A stretch of DNA of 64,000 nt. It comes from Coprovicinus avistercoris (lineage in GTDB: Bacteria > Actinomycetota > Coriobacteriia > Coriobacteriales > Atopobiaceae). The translations under genes were made by a program, and so were the position numbers. Below, one piece after another: positions 60,250 to 64,000 of this stretch; the first letter of the stretch is position 1, and every line of letters starts with the position of its first letter. Location of the stretch: contig DVMQ01000014.1 in NCBI GenBank assembly GCA_018714895.1, positions 62,001-126,000 on the forward strand, in the 5' to 3' direction. The notes below the pieces were generated by a model. That model saw only the letters and a list, made by a program, of their open reading frames with translations, did not search any database and was not told the origin of the DNA.

Positions 60250-61869
60250 ATGACGAATTCGCTTTCCCGCCGTCAATTTCTGAAGGGCTCTGCAGTGGCA
60301 GGTGCAGGCTTAGCTGCTGCCTCTTTGGTTGGCTGCGGTGGTGGCGGTGGTGACACCAGCTCCAAGATCCTGCGTTTTGGCCAGGCAAATGCAAAGCTTG
60401 GCTTGGATATGCAGAAGTCCACAAACTCCGGTACCTCTTCTGTAGCGGATAACATTGTTGAGTCTCCGCTTCGCTGGACCGAGGACAACGAGCTTGTTCC
60501 CTGCCTGTTCACTGAGATTCCTACCCCTGAAGCAGACGGTGTTACCTATCACTGCACACTTGCAGAGGGCATTAAGTGCCACGATGGTTCAACGCTGACC
60601 GCTAACGATATTAAGTACTCATTTGAGCGTATGTTCACTCCTGCTACCGGTGCTAAGTCAACATATATGTATGACTTCATCGTAGGCGCAAAGGACATGC
60701 TCGCTGGTAATGCTACTGAGCTTTCTGGTCTTACCATTGAGGATGATACGCACTGCACGTTCGTGCTTGAGTATCCAATGGCAACCTTCACGGCAAACCT
60801 TGGTATCAACTATGCCGACATCTTCCCGCAGGCAGCCTGCGAGGCCGCAGGAGATTCTTGGGGAACTGGTACCGACCTTGTGGGTACTGGTCCTTACAAG
60901 CTTGTCTCCAACGATGACACTACTCAGGTTGTCATGGAGCGCTTCGATGATTATCACGGTGGCACTCCCAATCTTGACCGCCTGATCATCAAGTATATTG
61001 ATGATGGCAACACCAAGATGATGTCCTACAAGAATGGCGACATCGATTATTGTGACCTGCCTTCTGAGCTTCTTCAGCAGTATCAGAACGACTCTGAGGT
61101 AAGCGAGCAGATTACACAGTACCTGCCGCTTGGTACTCAGATTGTCAACCTCAACCTCAACGATGCCGAGCTTCAGGACGTTCGTGTCCGTCAGGCACTC
61201 TCTCTCGCAATTAACCGCGAGGAGCTCATTGAGACAGTTCTGTTTGGTGCCGGCGAGCCTTGCTCTGGCTTCCTGAATCCTGCTATTCCGGGCTATGACG
61301 AGAGCGCTCCTGTCTTTGAGTACAACCCTGATCGTGCTCGTGAGCTTCTCGCTGAGGCTGGTGCCTCTGATCTGCACCTTACCTGCGGTGTTCGTGAGCG
61401 CGACCGCAGCGTCATGGTTGCTGTTCAGGGCTATTGGCAGGCTGTTGGCGTCACCCTTGAGCTCAACCAGCTCGATAACGGTGTATGGCAGCAGGATTGG
61501 GCTGACGGCAACCTGATGGTTACGACTGTTGGTTGGTTCCCGCTGTTTGCAGACGCTGACAACCAGATGTATACCTACTTCTTCAGTGAGAATGCATCCG
61601 GCAAGTCTTCGTTCTATAACAACGCTGAGTTTGACGACCTGATGACCCGTGCTCGCCAGTCCACAAATGAGGATGAGCGTGCCGAGCTCTATCGTCAGGC
61701 TGACGACATTCTTTCTCGTCAGGACTATGCAACATTGCCGCTCTTCTATCCGAAGTATCAGTTCGTTGCTAAGAGCTATGTCAAGAATGCCAAGGTTGGC
61801 AACCTGATCTATCACATGATGGATATCGACATCGATAACACCGACTCCAACTACACCGGCCAGGAGTAG
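60250..61869 (+). CDS. Oligopeptide/dipeptide ABC transporter binding lipoprotein, Tat-type
   Basis: 539 residues from ATG 60250 (GAAGGATG upstream). SRRQFLKG at residues 6-13 is a near-perfect twin-arginine motif; LVGC with Cys-29 is the lipobox. The mature chain is a family 5 binding protein (YKLVSNDDTTQVVMERFDDYHGG, VRQALSLAINREELI, WQQDWADGNLMV, LPLFYPKYQFV). It binds peptides, or nickel or sugars in some relatives. Followed by a hairpin and then two permeases and a truncated downstream gene, the normal Opp/Dpp order. Confidence 0.92.
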   Translation: MTNSLSRRQFLKGSAVAGAGLAAASLVGCGGGGGDTSSKILRFGQANAKLGLDMQKSTNSGTSSVADNIVESPLRWTEDNELVPCLFTEIPTPEADGVTYHCTLAEGIKCHDGSTLTANDIKYSFERMFTPATGAKSTYMYDFIVGAKDMLAGNATELSGLTIEDDTHCTFVLEYPMATFTANLGINYADIFPQAACEAAGDSWGTGTDLVGTGPYKLVSNDDTTQVVMERFDDYHGGTPNLDRLIIKYIDDGNTKMMSYKNGDIDYCDLPSELLQQYQNDSEVSEQITQYLPLGTQIVNLNLNDAELQDVRVRQALSLAINREELIETVLFGAGEPCSGFLNPAIPGYDESAPVFEYNPDRARELLAEAGASDLHLTCGVRERDRSVMVAVQGYWQAVGVTLELNQLDNGVWQQDWADGNLMVTTVGWFPLFADADNQMYTYFFSENASGKSSFYNNAEFDDLMTRARQSTNEDERAELYRQADDILSRQDYATLPLFYPKYQFVAKSYVKNAKVGNLIYHMMDIDIDNTDSNYTGQE

Positions 61870-61919
61870 TTTGATAGCCGTGATGGGTTCGATGATTCGT
61901 TAGGCAAGCTGTCTAGTCG

Positions 61920-61952
61920 GGGGAGGGCATCGTTTTTTACGATGTCCTCCCC
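61920..61952 (+). other. Intercistronic hairpin between binding-protein and permease genes
   Basis: A 14-bp stem (61920-61933 with 61939-61952, one G-U) and a TTTTT loop; no T tract follows, so transcription can pass. It likely protects the upstream mRNA or cuts downstream expression. Confidence 0.65.
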
Positions 61953-62018
61953 TACGCGGTAGCGTTCGCACTCGAATTTTGGAGAGGTTCATGCGGACGT
62001 TGAGAGGGGGGATGCCGA

Positions 62019-62954
62019 ATGAGGGATTTTCTCATTAAAAGAATCCTGCAGGCCATCGGTGTCGTGCTATGCATCTCCGCCATTACCTTCTTCGTTCTGA
62101 ATATTGTGCCTGGTGATCCTGTGCGCATCATGATGGGCGATATGGCGGATGAAACAACAATTGAGCAGGTGCGTCACAGTATGGGACTCGACCGTCCTGT
62201 ACCAGAGCAGTACATCAATTGGCTGACCAACATGCTTCATGGTGATTTTGGAACTTCCTATTCGCAGAATAGGCCGGTTATCACACTTATGGGTAATGCG
62301 TTTGCAGTTACAGCCCAGCTTGCGGGGTGGGCATACTTATTTGCCTTGGTGTTTGGTTTGGTCCTTGGTGTTGTTGCAGCTGTTAACCATGGACGTGCGC
62401 TTGACCGTGCACTCATGGCGCTGTCAGTCTTTGGTATTTCGGCTCCTTCATTCTGGGTTGCCATTATTTTGCAAATTGTCTTCGCACTTACCCTGCACAT
62501 GTTCCCGCTGTCGGGTGTAAGCACACCAATCCATTATGTCTTGCCCGTTCTTGCTCTGGGTGTGCGTTACGCCGCAAGTATTGCTCGCGTTACACGCACG
62601 AGCATGCTTGAGGTATTGGGCCAAGACTTCATGCGTACTGCTGAAGCAAAAGGTTTGGGTCGTTGGACCGTGATAATTGGACACGGCCTTCGCAACGCTC
62701 TTATTCCTATCATCACCATTGCTGGTACGCAGCTCGGCGAAATTTTCACAGGTTCCATTCTTATCGAATCCATCTTCTCCATGCCGGGTATGGGCAAGAT
62801 GCTTCTTGACGCAATCAATACACGTGACCTGCCGCTTATCCAGGGTGGTGTTATGTATATCGCCATCATTTGCGTCGTGGTATACCTCATCGTCGACATT
62901 CTCTACGCAGTAGTTGATCCTCGCATTCGTCTTGGAGGAGGTGAGGAGGAGTAA
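62019..62954 (+). CDS. Peptide ABC transporter permease, DppB/OppB type
   Basis: 311 residues, GAGGGGGG upstream. The start MRDFLIKRILQAIGVVLCISAITFFVLNIVPGDPV is the classical opening of this group; six membrane helices follow, and the contact loop RTAEAKGLGRWTVIIGHGLRNALIPII binds the ATPase. It forms half of the membrane channel with the next gene, whose ATG overlaps its stop codon. Confidence 0.94.
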   Translation: MRDFLIKRILQAIGVVLCISAITFFVLNIVPGDPVRIMMGDMADETTIEQVRHSMGLDRPVPEQYINWLTNMLHGDFGTSYSQNRPVITLMGNAFAVTAQLAGWAYLFALVFGLVLGVVAAVNHGRALDRALMALSVFGISAPSFWVAIILQIVFALTLHMFPLSGVSTPIHYVLPVLALGVRYAASIARVTRTSMLEVLGQDFMRTAEAKGLGRWTVIIGHGLRNALIPIITIAGTQLGEIFTGSILIESIFSMPGMGKMLLDAINTRDLPLIQGGVMYIAIICVVVYLIVDILYAVVDPRIRLGGGEEE

Positions 62955-63910
62955 TGGCTCTCTTTACTAGTGATAAGAAAAGTTCAAAGGTACAGAAGGC
63001 TGAACGTATTGCTGCTGACGCCTCCGCAGCACAGCAGGCTGAACGTGAAACAAATCCAAAGCGTCGCGCCTCCAATTACTGGGCGGTAAGTTGGAATATC
63101 TTCCGTAAAAATAAGCTCGGTATGGCCTGCTTGTTTATCGTAATTCTGCTGGTGCTTATTGCCGTGTTTGCTCCGGTTATCTCACCTTATAATCCCGATG
63201 AACAGGTTCTTCGCAATATGCTGCAGCCACCCAGCTGGGCTCATCCTTTTGGCACCGATGAGTTTGGTCGTGACATCTTGTCCCGTACCATCTACGGCTG
63301 CCGTGTATCGCTTTCCGTAGGCGTTGTATCCCAAGCAATCGCACTTGTTATCGGCTTTTTGGCAGGCGTTTGTGCTGGCTATTTTGGTGGCAAGGTCGAT
63401 GCGGTTATCTCTTTTGTCATACAGGTTTTCTCGAGCTTCCCATTCCTTCTTTTCGCCATCGTCGTGATGTTTGTTATGGGTCCGGGTCTGGTGAACCTCT
63501 ATGTTGCTTTGGGTCTTTTAGGTTGGTGCTCCACCGCACGTTTGGTACGCGGTGACGTTATGCGTCTTAAAGGATCTGAGTACATTCAGAGCTGCATTCT
63601 TTCTGGTGGCAAGAGCTGGCGCATTATTATGAAGCACCTGCTTCCTAACTGCGTATCTACCCTCATTGTTGTTACCACGCTTGGTATTCCGTCGGCTATT
63701 CTTAATGAGGCTTCGCTTTCCTTCTTGGGCCTGGGCGTTCAGCCCCCAATGGCAAGTTGGGGCCAGATGATTTCCGACAGCCAACCATTTATTCAGTCAA
63801 ATACCTATTACAGCGTTATCCCAGGCATTGCCATCATTATTACTGTTATGGCCTTTAACCTTCTTGGCGATGCTTTACGTGACGCACTTGATCCGAAGAT
63901 GCGGTCCTAG
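62954..63910 (+). CDS. Peptide ABC transporter permease, DppC/OppC type
   Basis: 318 residues. A charged cytosolic N-terminus of about 45 residues is followed by helix 1, the periplasmic segment with HPFGTDEFGRDILSRTIYG (signature of the group), and five further helices with the contact loop GSEYIQSCILSGGKSWRIIMKHLLPNCVS. The start overlaps dppB by one base (TAATG). It completes the channel together with the preceding permease. Confidence 0.94.
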   Translation: MALFTSDKKSSKVQKAERIAADASAAQQAERETNPKRRASNYWAVSWNIFRKNKLGMACLFIVILLVLIAVFAPVISPYNPDEQVLRNMLQPPSWAHPFGTDEFGRDILSRTIYGCRVSLSVGVVSQAIALVIGFLAGVCAGYFGGKVDAVISFVIQVFSSFPFLLFAIVVMFVMGPGLVNLYVALGLLGWCSTARLVRGDVMRLKGSEYIQSCILSGGKSWRIIMKHLLPNCVSTLIVVTTLGIPSAILNEASLSFLGLGVQPPMASWGQMISDSQPFIQSNTYYSVIPGIAIIITVMAFNLLGDALRDALDPKMRS

Positions 63911-63923
63911 GGAGGAGGCACGT

Positions 63924-64000
63924 ATGGAACCGAATGACATTCTCTCTTCTGAAATCTCAGAAGATACGGTTGCAACTGCAGCCGATCTGTCCCAGGATCT
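63924..64000 (+). CDS. Start of next gene in the peptide ABC operon, truncated
   Basis: ATG 63924 follows GGGAGGAGG by seven bases and opens a frame that runs off the window. Only 25 codons are seen, an acidic opening (MEPNDILSSEISEDTV). By position it should be the first ATPase (DppD/OppD) with an N-terminal extension; no ATPase motif is yet visible. Confidence 0.55.
   Translation, partial: MEPNDILSSEISEDTVATAADLSQD

Noticed and set aside
60658..61815. 385-codon open frame on the minus strand
   Set aside because: Antisense shadow of the peptide-binding protein gene; no start signal or domain.

Overview
The window looks like a chromosomal core region of a low-to-mid GC (about half GC by eye) actinobacterium of the class Coriobacteriia, most likely the Atopobium/Olsenella/Lancefieldella side. 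The assignment is an inference. It rests on the mix of an infC-rpmI-rplT operon, substrate-binding lipoproteins that all carry twin-arginine signals, an anaerobe-type three-gene glycerol-3-phosphate dehydrogenase set, a PcsB-like coiled coil joined to an RlpA domain, and a RecJ fused to a helicase. I saw no phage, transposase, CRISPR array or defence island, and coding density is high.

Layout. 1-11.6 kb: end of a UbiB/ABC1 kinase-like gene, a secreted cell-wall protein, htpG, a hydrolase, a flavoprotein, corA, and a MarR-controlled pair of half-size ABC exporter genes. 11.7-19.4 kb: a complete phosphate operon, pstS-pstC-pstA-pstB1-pstB2-phoU-response regulator-sensor kinase, preceded by a phased GTnAn repeat array that resembles a PhoP box. 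19.4-25.4 kb: a divergent methionyl-tRNA synthetase, two HAD phosphatases, a cytoplasmic alpha-amylase and a PAP2 phosphatase. 25.4-32.2 kb: pyrE-queH-add-queA, a coiled-coil membrane protein, HPr and tgt, giving three queuosine steps in one neighbourhood. 32.2-42.3 kb: a degenerate SecDF, the RecJ-helicase fusion, bifunctional Rel, a metallo-beta-lactamase-fold hydrolase, an aminotransferase and tRNA-Leu(CAA). 42.4-48.9 kb: a lone PTS IIB protein, a zinc-ribbon membrane protein, infC (AUA start, attenuator-like leader)-rpmI-rplT, a polar amino-acid ABC importer and a short-chain dehydrogenase. 48.9-54.2 kb: a WecA/TagO-type transferase, the GlpA-like/FAD/DUF1667 trio, a 300-base gene-free stretch that folds like a structured RNA, and a small XRE regulator. 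54.5-64 kb: polA, rnhA, a HAD protein, rpsA and the start of an oligopeptide ABC importer.

Points that tie the region together: (i) all three ABC importers have a strong hairpin between the binding-protein gene and the first permease gene, which would favour excess binding protein; (ii) many genes overlap by 1-16 bases (pst, que/add, ABC exporters, Glp-like, Dpp), implying translational coupling; (iii) several starts differ from the longest frame and are set by clear ribosome binding sites, including AUA for infC, GTG for rnhA and TTG for rpsA. The best candidates for something undescribed are the structured region at 53.73-53.99 kb, the infC leader, the SecDF that lacks its proton-relay aspartates, and the divergent MetRS.
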